Shown here piece after piece: positions 1 through 7,756 of a DNA stretch of 56,976 nt (positions are counted from its first letter, which is position 1; every line of letters begins with the position of its first letter). Below the pieces are notes generated by a model. The model saw nothing but the letters and a program-made list of their open reading frames with translations. It was not told the DNA's origin and made no database searches. The DNA is from Pseudomonadales bacterium (GTDB taxonomy: Bacteria; Pseudomonadota; Gammaproteobacteria; Pseudomonadales; Pseudohongiellaceae), in the NCBI GenBank assembly GCA_022822865.1, contig JAJDYJ010000033.1:1-56976 (forward strand), written 5' to 3'. The position numbers were made by a program, and so were the translations under genes.

Positions 1-405
1 GGCGCCAAATTTGTATTGGATAAAGTCGCTGACGAGCTGAAAGGATTCCGCGCATGGCGCGCAAAAGCCCTTATTGTCATGATCGATGCGGATAACCACG
101 ATGTTTCACAGAGAAAGGCGCAGTTGAACAAGGCATGTCAAACTAGAGGCATAACCACCAGGAGTGCGGAAGAGGCCGCTCTTTTTCTTGTTCCAATGAG
201 AAACATCGAATCCTGGTTGCGTTACTTGAACGACCAGGAATGGGACGAAACTGAAAACTTCAGACTTGCAACGAATGACGGTCTGGCAAAGGAAGCAGCG
301 AGAAATCTACACCGGATGTGTTTTGATGAGCAAAAGCTCAAGGAGCCAGCGCCCGCCTCGCTGGAAGATGCGTGTCTTGAGTGGGAGCGGTTCCAACATG
401 GATAA
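1..405 (+). CDS. partial hypothetical protein, C-terminal part, possibly TOPRIM-like
   Basis: The frame is open from the first base of the window, so the gene starts upstream; only about 134 C-terminal residues are visible. A hydrophobic strand runs into an acidic motif (IDADNHD), followed by a conserved-looking helix with NIESWLRYL. A D-x-D after a hydrophobic strand fits the TOPRIM-type accessory proteins often encoded beside AAA ATPases of mobile elements, but the key N-terminal part is missing and this is only a suggestion. Base composition looks less GC-rich than the rest of the window, in line with its place inside the tRNA-Leu-associated element. Function unknown. Confidence 0.55.
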   Translation, partial: GAKFVLDKVADELKGFRAWRAKALIVMIDADNHDVSQRKAQLNKACQTRGITTRSAEEAALFLVPMRNIESWLRYLNDQEWDETENFRLATNDGLAKEAARNLHRMCFDEQKLKEPAPASLEDACLEWERFQHG

Positions 406-530
406 CTCACGAATCAGGCCGTGAGTTATAATCTACATTTTCGTAGAAACCAGTATATGCCCCACTTCGGGTGTTGTTCAGAGGAGAGATTTCTCTAATG
501 GACGGTGGAGTCCAGCAAAGCGCCCGATTC

Positions 531-546
531 GGGGGGGGGGGGGGGG
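531..546. repeat. G16 homopolymer
   Basis: Sixteen consecutive G residues sit in the gene-less stretch 406-616 between the partial gene and the ABC exporter. The rest of this stretch shows no convincing gene or terminator. Such a tract could be a slippage-prone (phase-variable) site near the exporter's 3' side, or an assembly or sequencing artefact. Confidence 0.9.
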
Positions 547-616
547 TAAATTGGGTACTATCGTGGACGGGTGAGCGATCCCGGCCCATCCGCGAATTTT
601 CGATGCTACGCTATCT

Positions 617-2392
617 CTAGTCATGTCGTTCGAAACCAGCAAAAGATTCACGGGAGATTACAGCACATTGGCCCCCAGGTTGCAAATCCAGCACTTGGTC
701 GGGGTCTACTTCGCGGAGCAGGGAGTCACCATGGGTGACAACCACTATGGTGGTGTGCGCACGCAAGCGGCGCAGCGTTTCAATCACGCGACCTTCGTTG
801 CCGGAGTCCAGTTGGCCGGTAGGTTCGTCTAGCACGAGCAACGCAGGCTTGCGCAGCAGCGCGGCGGCCAGAGCGACCCGCTGCCGTTCACCACCGGAAA
901 GCCGGTTGCCGCGGTCTCCTACCACCGTGTCCAGCCCGCGGTCCAGCGTATCGATGAAATTGGCCGACGCGAGTTGCAAAGCCTCCCGCATTTCAGTCTC
1001 CGTCGCGCCAGGGGAAGCCCAGGCAAGGTTTGCGCGTACGCTTTCGTGGAGCAGGAACGGATCCTGGGGGACATAGGCGGTCGAGCGCCTCCAGCGGCGC
1101 AGAAACGATCCGCGCAGAGGAATGCCATCCACCAGGATACAGCCGCGGGTCGGCTCGAGCAGGCCGAGGATGAGGTCCGCCAATGTTGTCTTGCCGGAAC
1201 CGGAAGGGCCGGTGATGGCGAAGATTCCATTCGCCGGAATGCGGAAGGAAATACCGGACAGCGCACTTGCCGAGGAATCCGGATAGTCGAATCCGAGGCC
1301 GCGCGCCTCGATGTCCTTACCTGATGTCAGCACTGTTTCATCCGTGTCCATGGGTTCCGCCACCGCCTCCAGCTCCTCTCTCATGGCGGTGACCGCGGCA
1401 TGGGCGGGCAACGCGTTGACGAAGGTTTGCGCCCATTGCAACAAATTCAACGCGGTGGGGACGACCCTGGCGAAAACCAGGGCGAGCAGCGCCAACTCTG
1501 GCAACGTGAGACGGACGCTGGCAATTGAGTACCAGACCAATCCCGCCAACGCGGCGGCCGCGGCGAATTGCAGCGCGGCCCGCGTGGCCGCGCTGAGGGT
1601 GGCGAAAGCAATTTGCCGATCACGCACATCCGCGGTCTGTCTTTGAAAACGTTCGATGTGCGCCGCCTCGGCGTTCTGGCTTTTAGCGAGTTTCAGCCCA
1701 TCCAGGAAATCGGTCGAATAGCCGCGCAGGACGAGGCCGCCGCGGGTGAGTTGTTGCCCCAGCGAGTGTGACCGGCGCAGCAGGGGACGGCTTGCCGCCG
1801 CCAGGGCCAGGCCCGCCATGGCGGCAACCGCGGCCACCGCCGGCGAGACTGCGAGGGCGACCGCAAACTGAACCGACGCCATAGTGGCGCCTACCGCCAG
1901 TTGCAGCAGTTGAAAAGCCGCGTTGCCGACGCGTCCCACGCTGTCGGTCAGCAGGTGTTGAATATCGGATCTACGCCGTCCCAGTAATTGGCCCCAGGCG
2001 GCTTTGGCAACTGCCGCGTACAGGTCGCCGCGGATTTTGTCCACAAACTCCAGCCTCAGTCGGGTGGTCAGGGTACCGCGAGCCCAGGCGGCGACGGAAC
2101 GAACCGCCGCCAGCGCCAGAAACACCGCCAGCACGCCGGGCAGGTTGAGCGGAACTCCAAGCGACACCGCAATTTGAGTGACTGTTTCGACGATCGGGAT
2201 GGCGTCGCCACCGGTGCTGGTCAGCCCCGCCGCTTGCAGCAATGGGACGACCATAAGCAGACCGAATGCCTCGGTTACGCTGGAGGTCAACAACAGCAAC
2301 ATCACCAGGGCGCAGCGCCCAGGGGAGGCGGCAATCAGGTCGCGAAGGAGAGCCCAGGCCTCGCCACGCGTGGAAGACAATTTGACTGGCAT
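617..2392 (-). CDS. ABC exporter, fused permease and ATPase
   Basis: A 591-residue half-transporter of the type I exporter class (MsbA/CydC-like layout). The N-terminal part (about 20-320) carries several hydrophobic segments. The ATPase follows, with Walker A GPSGSGKTT at 395-403, a signature LSGGERQR near 500, Walker B ending LLVLDEPTG, and an H-loop VVVTHGDS. It probably works as a homodimer in the inner membrane, exporting a lipid, peptide or other small molecule; the substrate cannot be told. It lies alone inside the putative integrated element, on the same strand as the integrase, with no peptidase domain or biosynthetic partner visible. Only a weak ribosome binding site is seen before the ATG. 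Confidence 0.9.
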   Translation of the reverse strand: MPVKLSSTRGEAWALLRDLIAASPGRCALVMLLLLTSSVTEAFGLLMVVPLLQAAGLTSTGGDAIPIVETVTQIAVSLGVPLNLPGVLAVFLALAAVRSVAAWARGTLTTRLRLEFVDKIRGDLYAAVAKAAWGQLLGRRRSDIQHLLTDSVGRVGNAAFQLLQLAVGATMASVQFAVALAVSPAVAAVAAMAGLALAAASRPLLRRSHSLGQQLTRGGLVLRGYSTDFLDGLKLAKSQNAEAAHIERFQRQTADVRDRQIAFATLSAATRAALQFAAAAALAGLVWYSIASVRLTLPELALLALVFARVVPTALNLLQWAQTFVNALPAHAAVTAMREELEAVAEPMDTDETVLTSGKDIEARGLGFDYPDSSASALSGISFRIPANGIFAITGPSGSGKTTLADLILGLLEPTRGCILVDGIPLRGSFLRRWRRSTAYVPQDPFLLHESVRANLAWASPGATETEMREALQLASANFIDTLDRGLDTVVGDRGNRLSGGERQRVALAAALLRKPALLVLDEPTGQLDSGNEGRVIETLRRLRAHTTIVVVTHGDSLLREVDPDQVLDLQPGGQCAVISRESFAGFERHD

Positions 2393-2448
2393 AAAGGCAA
2401 GTGGAGTGGAAACGGCAAGTTAGCTGGTGCGGAATTGAACAACCGCAA

Positions 2449-2454
2449 AGTATA
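2449..2454 (-). promoter_or_regulatory. candidate -10 element for the ABC exporter
   Basis: The minus strand reads TATACT about 57 bases before the exporter ATG, but no good -35 hexamer lies at the expected distance. A small hairpin (CGACA/TGTCG, 2458-2473) lies immediately upstream of it. Confidence 0.3.
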
Positions 2455-2477
2455 ACTCGACAAGAAGGTGTCGCATG

Positions 2478-2505
2478 TGTGGGATATTTTCTGTGGGATA
2501 TTTTC
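2478..2505. repeat. 14-bp perfect tandem repeat
   Basis: TGTGGGATATTTTC occurs twice head-to-tail (2478-2491 and 2492-2505) in the 152-base gap between the integrase 3' end and the exporter promoter region. Two copies 14 bp apart would suit a regulator or an arm-type recombinase site. Confidence 0.75.
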
Positions 2506-2544
2506 ACATCCAACATACGAGGGCCCCTATACCTTCGTGCAGAG

Positions 2545-3717
2545 TTAAGGCAAACGACAAGTTCGTGGCGGGGCGAGATACTCCGCCCAGTCATCCATCA
2601 ATTCCAGTCGCCGCTCGAACAGGTCGGATCGGAAATACGCCCCCTCGACACCGCCCACCGTATGCGCGAGCGCGGCCTCGGCGAGTTCCCGCGGCTTGCC
2701 GGTATCGGCGCACCAGTCCCGGAACGTCGAGCGGAAGCCATGCACGGTGGCCTGGCCGGCAATGCCAGTGGACCGCAACAGCTTGCTCAAAGTGGCGTCC
2801 GAGATCGGACAGTCGCGGCGGATGGGGGATGGGAAGACGAGTTCGCCGCCTTTGTGGAGCTTTTTTGCGCGTTTGATGATTCTCATTGCCGGCGCGGATA
2901 ATGGCACGCGATGTTCGGCGCCCGCCTTCATCCGCTCGCCCGGGATTTTCCAGACGCGCTTGCCGGTGTCGATTTCGGGCCAGACCGCGCCGCGTACCTC
3001 TCCCGACCTAGCGGCGGTAAAGATCAGGAATTGCAGCGCAAGCCGGACAGTCGAGGATGCCCCCGATGCTTCCACCGCCTTCAGCACTTCCGAAACCTCC
3101 CCATACGGAAGCGCCTTGTAATGCGCCTTGACGGCAGCCATGCGGGGCAGGGCGCCGTTGATGGAGTCGCCCGCCACATTGGTTTCCACAAAGCCATGGG
3201 CCAGGCACCAGTCCAGCGTGGCGCGGATATAGCGGCGCACCCTTCTGGCGGTTTCCTGCTTCCTGCCCCAGATCGGGGTGAGGACAGCCAGAACATCTTC
3301 CCGGTCAATCTGGTTCACGGGAAGGTCCCCGAGCCGTTTCATCGCGTGGCGCTCCAGTTGCTGCAGCCAGTTGGCGGCAACCTTCGCGTTGCGCCAGCGG
3401 GGGCGCAGGGATTCCCAGGTGCTTTGGGCCGCTTCGCGGAACCGGGGCGCATTCGCCCGCCGCTTTTCGGCCAGCGGGTCCCCGCCGCGACGGGCAACGC
3501 GCCGGTTTTCCAGCGCCGCCTCGCGGGCCTCGGCGAGCGTCACATAACTCACGCCGCCCAGACCGATGCTGCGGCGTCTGCCGTGTACGGTGAGCCGCTG
3601 AACCCACTGCTTCGAGCCGCCCGGCGCCACCCGCAGGAACAGGGTGTTGCCGTCGCCGTAAAACCCGGGCTCGGTGATCGCGCGGACCAGTTTTTGGGTC
3701 AGTTTGCCTTGTACCAC
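2545..3717 (-). CDS. P4-type tyrosine integrase
   Basis: A 390-residue site-specific recombinase of the phage integrase family with the N-terminal DUF4102-like arm-binding domain (about 1-90), a core-binding domain (about 95-190) and a catalytic domain. Expected active-site residues are present: R237 (TAARSGE), H326 and R329 (HGFRSTF), H352 and the nucleophile Y361 (GAYFRS). Proteins of this class insert islands into tRNA 3' ends. It is read towards the left, and its start lies 142 bases from the tRNA-Leu 3' end, the normal geometry for an integrase beside its own attachment site. It looks intact, so the element may still be mobile if the other end is. Confidence 0.95.
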   Translation of the reverse strand: MVQGKLTQKLVRAITEPGFYGDGNTLFLRVAPGGSKQWVQRLTVHGRRRSIGLGGVSYVTLAEAREAALENRRVARRGGDPLAEKRRANAPRFREAAQSTWESLRPRWRNAKVAANWLQQLERHAMKRLGDLPVNQIDREDVLAVLTPIWGRKQETARRVRRYIRATLDWCLAHGFVETNVAGDSINGALPRMAAVKAHYKALPYGEVSEVLKAVEASGASSTVRLALQFLIFTAARSGEVRGAVWPEIDTGKRVWKIPGERMKAGAEHRVPLSAPAMRIIKRAKKLHKGGELVFPSPIRRDCPISDATLSKLLRSTGIAGQATVHGFRSTFRDWCADTGKPRELAEAALAHTVGGVEGAYFRSDLFERRLELMDDWAEYLAPPRTCRLP

Positions 3718-3859
3718 GTTTTTTGTGTCCTGTTTTGTGCAACGTATGGGAACGAAATCTAGCGTATTCCCGCGCAGGAGTCAACAGGAGAAATTCCTAT
3801 AAGATATTGTTATATATCGTATTTATGGCAGTTTGTGGTGGGTTGCGCGCAGGCGGGTC

Positions 3860-3880
3860 TGGTGCCCAGGAGAGGACTCG
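3860..3880 (-). other. predicted attachment site at the tRNA-Leu 3' end
   Basis: The T-arm/acceptor end of the tRNA, including CCA, faces the integrase gene. P4-type integrases use this part of tRNA genes as attB, and the element would extend leftward past the window start. I found no second copy of this segment within 1-3860, so the other junction is presumed to lie outside. The AT-rich stretch 3795-3835 between tRNA and integrase would be element DNA. Confidence 0.5.
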
Positions 3881-3946
3881 AACCTCCACGACCTTTCGAT
3901 CACTAGCACCTGAAGCTAGCGTGTCTACCAATTTCACCACCTGGGC
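3860..3946 (-). tRNA. tRNA-Leu (anticodon CAG)
   Basis: An 87-base type II tRNA with a genome-encoded CCA. Acceptor arms GCCCAGG and CCTGGGC pair, and the D loop has the TTGGTAGAC pattern. The anticodon stem-loop is CTAG-C-TTCAGGT-G-CTAG (CAG, Leu). There is a long variable arm and a GGTTCGAGTCC T-loop. It is transcribed divergently from the RNase R gene. Confidence 0.96.
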
Positions 3947-3996
3947 AAGCGGGGCGTGCTGATAGCGGCGCCGGGGATCGCCGGCGCGGGCAGGGA

Positions 3997-4025
3997 ACTC
4001 TACCCACCGCGCCTCTTGCTGTCAA
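3997..4025 (-). promoter_or_regulatory. sigma-70 promoter of tRNA-Leu
   Basis: The minus strand reads TTGACA (4020-4025), a 17-base spacer, then TAGAGT (3997-4002), followed by a GC-rich discriminator as is usual for stringently controlled stable-RNA promoters. Transcription should start near 3990, leaving a leader of about 44 bases. Confidence 0.8.
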
Positions 4026-4074
4026 TCGAACGCGCCTGGATATCACCGATAGGACGCCCATGCGAACCTGCATG

Positions 4075-4080
4075 TATAAT
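4075..4080 (+). promoter_or_regulatory. -10 element upstream of rnr
   Basis: A perfect TATAAT preceded by TG lies 14 bases before the first ATG of rnr, with no recognisable -35 hexamer. A start near 4087 would give an almost leaderless transcript for the first ATG. Confidence 0.45.
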
Positions 4081-4094
4081 CCGCGCGCATCCGC

Positions 4095-5915
4095 ATGAAA
4101 TCTCCCTCCACCCAGCGCGCCGCAAAGGCGGTCGGCAGGAACGTGTCCCAAGAGACCATGGACGAAGAAGCGTCAGCGCTTGACGACCTCCGCCCCGATC
4201 TCAAGGCCGCCATTGACGGCCATGGGCTGCCCCATGCCTGGCCGGAAGCGGCTCGCCGCGAGGCGCGGCGGCCCGGAGGCAAGGTCAAGCCTGCCGAAAC
4301 CTCGCAACGGCGCGATTTGCGCGATCTGCCGTTCGTCACCATCGACGGCGAAGATGCGAAGGATTTCGATGACGCGGTCTTTGCCCGTCGCGAGGATTCA
4401 GGCGACTGGACCCTGTTCGTGGCTATCGCGGATGTTTCCCATTATGTAGCCGTGGGTGGCGCATTGGACCTGGAGGCGCAAAATCGGGGCACTTCGGTGT
4501 ATTTTCCCGACTTTGTCATTCCCATGCTGCCGGAGGAACTTTCGAACGAATTGTGTTCGCTGAAGCCCCGGGTCGACCGCCTCGCCCTTGCCTGTGAAAT
4601 GCGCATCGCCGCCGATGGCGAGATGCTCGATTTCAGTTTTCATGAAGCGGTGATCCACTCCCACGCCCGACTCACCTACAACCAGGTCGCGGCGATGACG
4701 CAGCCGGCCACGGACAGTCGACTGAAACAGAAGGCATTGCGGCGCTATGAGGACTTGCGCGGGAATCTCGACGATCTGCACGAGTTGTTCAAGATCCTGA
4801 GGAAACATCGTGCCACTTCCGGCTCGATCGAATTCGAGACCGTGGAAACGCGCATCGCGCTGGATGCCGGCGGAGCCGTTCGCGAGATCGTTCCCGTGGA
4901 ACGCAACGACGCTCATCGCATGATCGAGGAATGCATGCTTTGCGCGAACGTGGCGGCGGCGCGCCTGTTACTGGAGTCCGGCATGCCTGCCCTGTATCGC
5001 GTCCACCAGGGGCCCGACGAAGAGAAACTCGCCGACCTGCGCGAGTATCTGCGCGGCCTCGGACTGACGCTCAAGGGAGGCGGCGAACCGCGGCCGGCGG
5101 ACTATCAGCGACTGCTCGCCCGGCTCGCCGGCCGACCCGACCGCGAGTTGCTGCAAACCCTGTTGATCCGCTCGCTTTCCCAGGCGGTCTACCAGCCGGA
5201 GAACATCGGTCATTTCGGCCTGAACTTTCCGCGGTACGCGCATTTCACGTCGCCGATTCGCCGCTACCCGGACCTGCTCGTACATCGCGCCATTCGATAC
5301 CTGATCCGCAACCGGGCGCATCCCGCCGCCCGCGCCGCCGACGGCGCGCCAAAGCTCTCCAGGGGAAAAATCTATCCCTATAACAGCTTTGCCATGGAAG
5401 AACTCGGCGAGTTCTGTTCCACCGCCGAGCGCCGGGCCGACGCCGCCGGCTACCAATCGGTAAACTGGCTCAAATGCGAATACATGCGAGATCACCTCGG
5501 CGACGAGTTCGACGGCATCGTCAGCGCCGTAACCGGGTTCGGCCTGTTCGTGCGATTGAAGGACATCTACATCGATGGGCTGGTGCACATCAGCACCCTT
5601 GGAGATGACTACTACCATCACGATCCGGTGCAGCATTTTCTCGAAGGCGAGCGCAAGGGAGTGATCTTTCGGCTTGGCGATCCGGTCAAGGTCCAGGTAA
5701 TCAGCGTTCTGCCGGAGGAACAGAAGATCGAGTTGCGCCTGGCGCAGGCCAACGAAAAAGCCGGCAATGGCGGTCCGGGCGCTGAACACAAGCGCCAGGG
5801 CAAGCGCGACGGCAAACGGGAAGCCCGGCGCAACAGGTTTCCAGGCCGCGCCGGAAAGCGGAATTCGGACGGCCGGGATCGCCGCGGCTCGGCAAAAGGC
5901 CGCGGACGAAGATGA
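4095..5915 (+). CDS. rnr: RNase R-type exoribonuclease lacking N-terminal cold-shock domains
   Basis: 3'-5' exoribonuclease of the RNB family. The motif TIDGEDAKDFDDAV (82-95) matches the metal-binding loop of E. coli RNase R, where the same aspartates are near 272-281, so about 188 residues are missing in front of it. The protein starts in the linker (GLPHAWPEA) that normally follows CSD2. The helix-turn-helix and both OB domains are absent, and a TAA at 4077 closes the frame upstream. The RNB domain (about 80-400), an S1 domain (about 470-555) and a Lys/Arg-rich tail are intact. A later ATG at 4158 is possible. The gene overlaps rlmB by 4 bases. Confidence 0.92.
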   Translation: MKSPSTQRAAKAVGRNVSQETMDEEASALDDLRPDLKAAIDGHGLPHAWPEAARREARRPGGKVKPAETSQRRDLRDLPFVTIDGEDAKDFDDAVFARREDSGDWTLFVAIADVSHYVAVGGALDLEAQNRGTSVYFPDFVIPMLPEELSNELCSLKPRVDRLALACEMRIAADGEMLDFSFHEAVIHSHARLTYNQVAAMTQPATDSRLKQKALRRYEDLRGNLDDLHELFKILRKHRATSGSIEFETVETRIALDAGGAVREIVPVERNDAHRMIEECMLCANVAAARLLLESGMPALYRVHQGPDEEKLADLREYLRGLGLTLKGGGEPRPADYQRLLARLAGRPDRELLQTLLIRSLSQAVYQPENIGHFGLNFPRYAHFTSPIRRYPDLLVHRAIRYLIRNRAHPAARAADGAPKLSRGKIYPYNSFAMEELGEFCSTAERRADAAGYQSVNWLKCEYMRDHLGDEFDGIVSAVTGFGLFVRLKDIYIDGLVHISTLGDDYYHHDPVQHFLEGERKGVIFRLGDPVKVQVISVLPEEQKIELRLAQANEKAGNGGPGAEHKRQGKRDGKREARRNRFPGRAGKRNSDGRDRRGSAKGRGRR

Positions 5916-6661
5916 ACGATTCCCTCCAGGTATACGGCCTGCATGCCGCGGGCGAGATGCTTGCGCGCAATCCGTCCGCGGTCAAGGAACTGTTGTTGCA
6001 GCGCGGCAGGACCGACCGGCGCCTCAATTCCCTGCGCGAAGCGGCGGCGCAAAACGGCGTTCCCTGCCGTGAACTGGACCGGCGCGAACTCGACGCCCTG
6101 GCCTCCGGAAGGCATCAGGGGGTGATCGCCGTCGTAAGCGATGACGCGCCCGCGCCTTCTCTCGACGAACGCGGCCTGCTTGAGTTACTGGCGTCGAGAG
6201 AAGCCGGAGCCTTCCTGCTCATACTCGACTCGATCACCGACCCGCACAATCTCGGCGCCTGTCTGCGCAGCGCCGACGCAGCCGGAGTCGACGCGGTCGT
6301 CATTCCCGCCAACAAGTCGGTACGGGTCAACGCCACCGTGCGCAAGATCGCCAGCGGCGCCGCCGAAACCGTTCCCGTGGTCACCGTCACCAATCTCGCG
6401 CGCTTCCTCGACCGGCTCAAACAGGCGGGGATCTGGATCGCCGGCGCCGCCGAAGACGCTCCAACGGCCGTCTTCGATCAGGATCTGACCGGGCCCATCG
6501 CCCTCGTGCTCGGCTCGGAAGGCAAGGGCATCCGCCGCCTGCTGCGGGAAAAATGCGACTATCTGGTCGCCATCCCCATGTCCGGCTCAATCAGCAGTCT
6601 AAACGTTTCCGTGGCGGCGGGCATCTGCCTGTTCGAAGTCGTGCGGCAGCGCCGTATATAG
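5912..6661 (+). CDS. rlmB: 23S rRNA 2'-O-ribose G2251 methyltransferase
   Basis: SPOUT-class methyltransferase, 249 residues, usual family length. An N-terminal substrate-binding domain (about 1-75, VYGLHAAGEML) is followed by the SpoU catalytic domain with its three signatures: DSITDPHNLGACLRSADA (motif 1), VLGSEGKGI (motif 2) and IPMSGSISSLNVSVAAGI (motif 3, trefoil knot and AdoMet site). It would methylate the peptidyl-transferase P loop of 23S rRNA. The ATG overlaps the rnr stop as ATGA, so the two are translationally coupled, a pairing conserved in many gammaproteobacteria. Confidence 0.95.
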   Translation: MNDSLQVYGLHAAGEMLARNPSAVKELLLQRGRTDRRLNSLREAAAQNGVPCRELDRRELDALASGRHQGVIAVVSDDAPAPSLDERGLLELLASREAGAFLLILDSITDPHNLGACLRSADAAGVDAVVIPANKSVRVNATVRKIASGAAETVPVVTVTNLARFLDRLKQAGIWIAGAAEDAPTAVFDQDLTGPIALVLGSEGKGIRRLLREKCDYLVAIPMSGSISSLNVSVAAGICLFEVVRQRRI

Positions 6662-6672
6662 TGTCGCCGCTC

Positions 6673-6701
6673 TTGCATCCGCAAGACGCTTTCACTAGAA
6701 T
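6673..6701 (+). promoter_or_regulatory. sigma-70 promoter of the rpsF operon
   Basis: TTGCAT (6673-6678), 17-base spacer, TAGAAT (6696-6701). Transcription would start near 6708 and give a leader of about 95 bases before rpsF. A small inverted repeat (CTTGC/GCAAG) overlaps the -35. Confidence 0.7.
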
Positions 6702-6749
6702 GCGCGGTCTTTGCGCGGAGCAGGGCTTCGCGCCGCAAACCAACTCCTT

Positions 6750-6783
6750 GCCTTACCGCCGCGGCGCCCGCTGGTCGGAAGGC
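6750..6783 (+). promoter_or_regulatory. candidate S6:S18-binding leader hairpin
   Basis: The rpsF leader folds into a long stem with single-base bulges: GCCTT, bulged A, CCG, CC, GCG, a 5-base loop, CGC, bulged T, GG, bulged T, CGG, AAGGC. rpsF mRNA leaders in many bacteria carry a CCG-containing stem bound by the S6:S18 complex for feedback control. Position and sequence fit, but the exact published motif was not matched base by base. Confidence 0.4.
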
Positions 6784-6803
6784 TGAAACCGAGAGGAGTC
6801 TTG

Positions 6804-7523
6804 ATGAGACACTACGAAGTCGTTTTCCTGGTGCATCCCGACCAGTCCGCGCAAGTGCCCGGCATGGTCGAGCGATACACACAACTGATCACTGACAGTG
6901 GCGGCACGGTCCATCGCACCGAGGACTGGGGCCGGCGTCAGCTTGCCTATCCGATCAGCAAGATCCACAAGGCGCATTACATCCTGATGAATATCGAATG
7001 CGGCCGTGAAGCGCTGACGGAACTGGGCACCCTGTTCCGTTACAACGACGCGGTCATTCGCGACCTGTTCATCAAGAAGCAGGAAGCCGAGTCCGGGGAA
7101 TCGCTGATCCTGAAGGGCGAACGCGAGTCGCGCGAACGCAAGGCGAGGGCCGAGCAGCGGCGCAAGTTGCGGGAGCAGGAAGTCGCCGAGCAGGAAGCCG
7201 CAAGCGCCGATGCGGAATCGGCCGACGCGCAGGAGCCCGAACGGGAGGAAGCAGCGGCGGAATCCGAACCGGAGGCGCAGGCGGCCGCTGAAGATGCGGC
7301 CGAAGAGGTCGAGGCTCCCGAAGAAGCGCAAGCTGCCGAGGCCTCGGAAGAGGCGCCGGCGGCCGAAGCCCCGGAAGAAGCGCAAGCGGCGGAGAACGAA
7401 GAGCCTGCCGCGGAGGCGTCCGCGGAAGCGGAAGAGAAGCCCGCGAAAAAGCCCGCCAGGAAAACAGCGAAGAAAACCACGAAGAAAGCCGCGGAAGAAT
7501 TCGCTGAGGAGACTGCAGAATGA
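6804..7523 (+). CDS. rpsF: ribosomal protein bS6 with long charged C-terminal extension
   Basis: Small-subunit protein S6. The core (about 1-95, beginning [14 protein letters not shown]) is typical. ATG 6804 is preceded by a good GAGAGGA site; an upstream in-frame start would add an unrelated 31-residue leader. The protein is 239 residues, versus about 130 in relatives. After a basic helix (105-123) comes an Ala/Glu-rich stretch (124-210) with near-repeats of PEEAQAAEA, then a Lys/Ala segment (212-230, [11 protein letters not shown]) and an acidic end. E. coli S6 receives a glutamate tail from RimK after translation; here an acidic tail is encoded. It overlaps rpsR by 4 bases. Confidence 0.95.
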   Translation: MRHYEVVFLVHPDQSAQVPGMVERYTQLITDSGGTVHRTEDWGRRQLAYPISKIHKAHYILMNIECGREALTELGTLFRYNDAVIRDLFIKKQEAESGESLILKGERESRERKARAEQRRKLREQEVAEQEAASADAESADAQEPEREEAAAESEPEAQAAAEDAAEEVEAPEEAQAAEASEEAPAAEAPEEAQAAENEEPAAEASAEAEEKPAKKPARKTAKKTTKKAAEEFAEETAE

Positions 7524-7750
7524 GTCGATATTTCCGGCGGCGCAAGTTTTGCAAATTCACCGCCGAAGGCACGAAGGAGATCGATTACAAGGATCTGGAA
7601 ACCTTGAAAGCGTATATCTCCGAAACCGGGAAGATCATTCCCAGCCGCATTACCGGCACCAAGGCGCGTTATCAGCGCCAGTTGGCGACGGCGGTGAAGC
7701 GCGCGCGGTATCTGGCGCTGATTCCCTATACGGACAGCCACCAGGTATAG
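7520..7750 (+). CDS. rpsR: ribosomal protein bS18
   Basis: A 76-residue S18 with the usual [12 protein letters not shown] start, [18 protein letters not shown] and the RNA-binding [13 protein letters not shown] segment. It pairs with S6 on the 30S platform. Its ATG overlaps the rpsF stop (ATGA), ensuring matched synthesis of the two partners. Length is normal and, unlike S6, it has no extension. Confidence 0.97.
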   Translation: MSRYFRRRKFCKFTAEGTKEIDYKDLETLKAYISETGKIIPSRITGTKARYQRQLATAVKRARYLALIPYTDSHQV

Positions 7751-7756
7751 AAAACC

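Noticed and set aside
6711-6803. Upstream in-frame start for rpsF
   Set aside because: Would place translation inside the mapped leader and hairpin, and the residues have no S6 likeness; ATG 6804 has the ribosome site.
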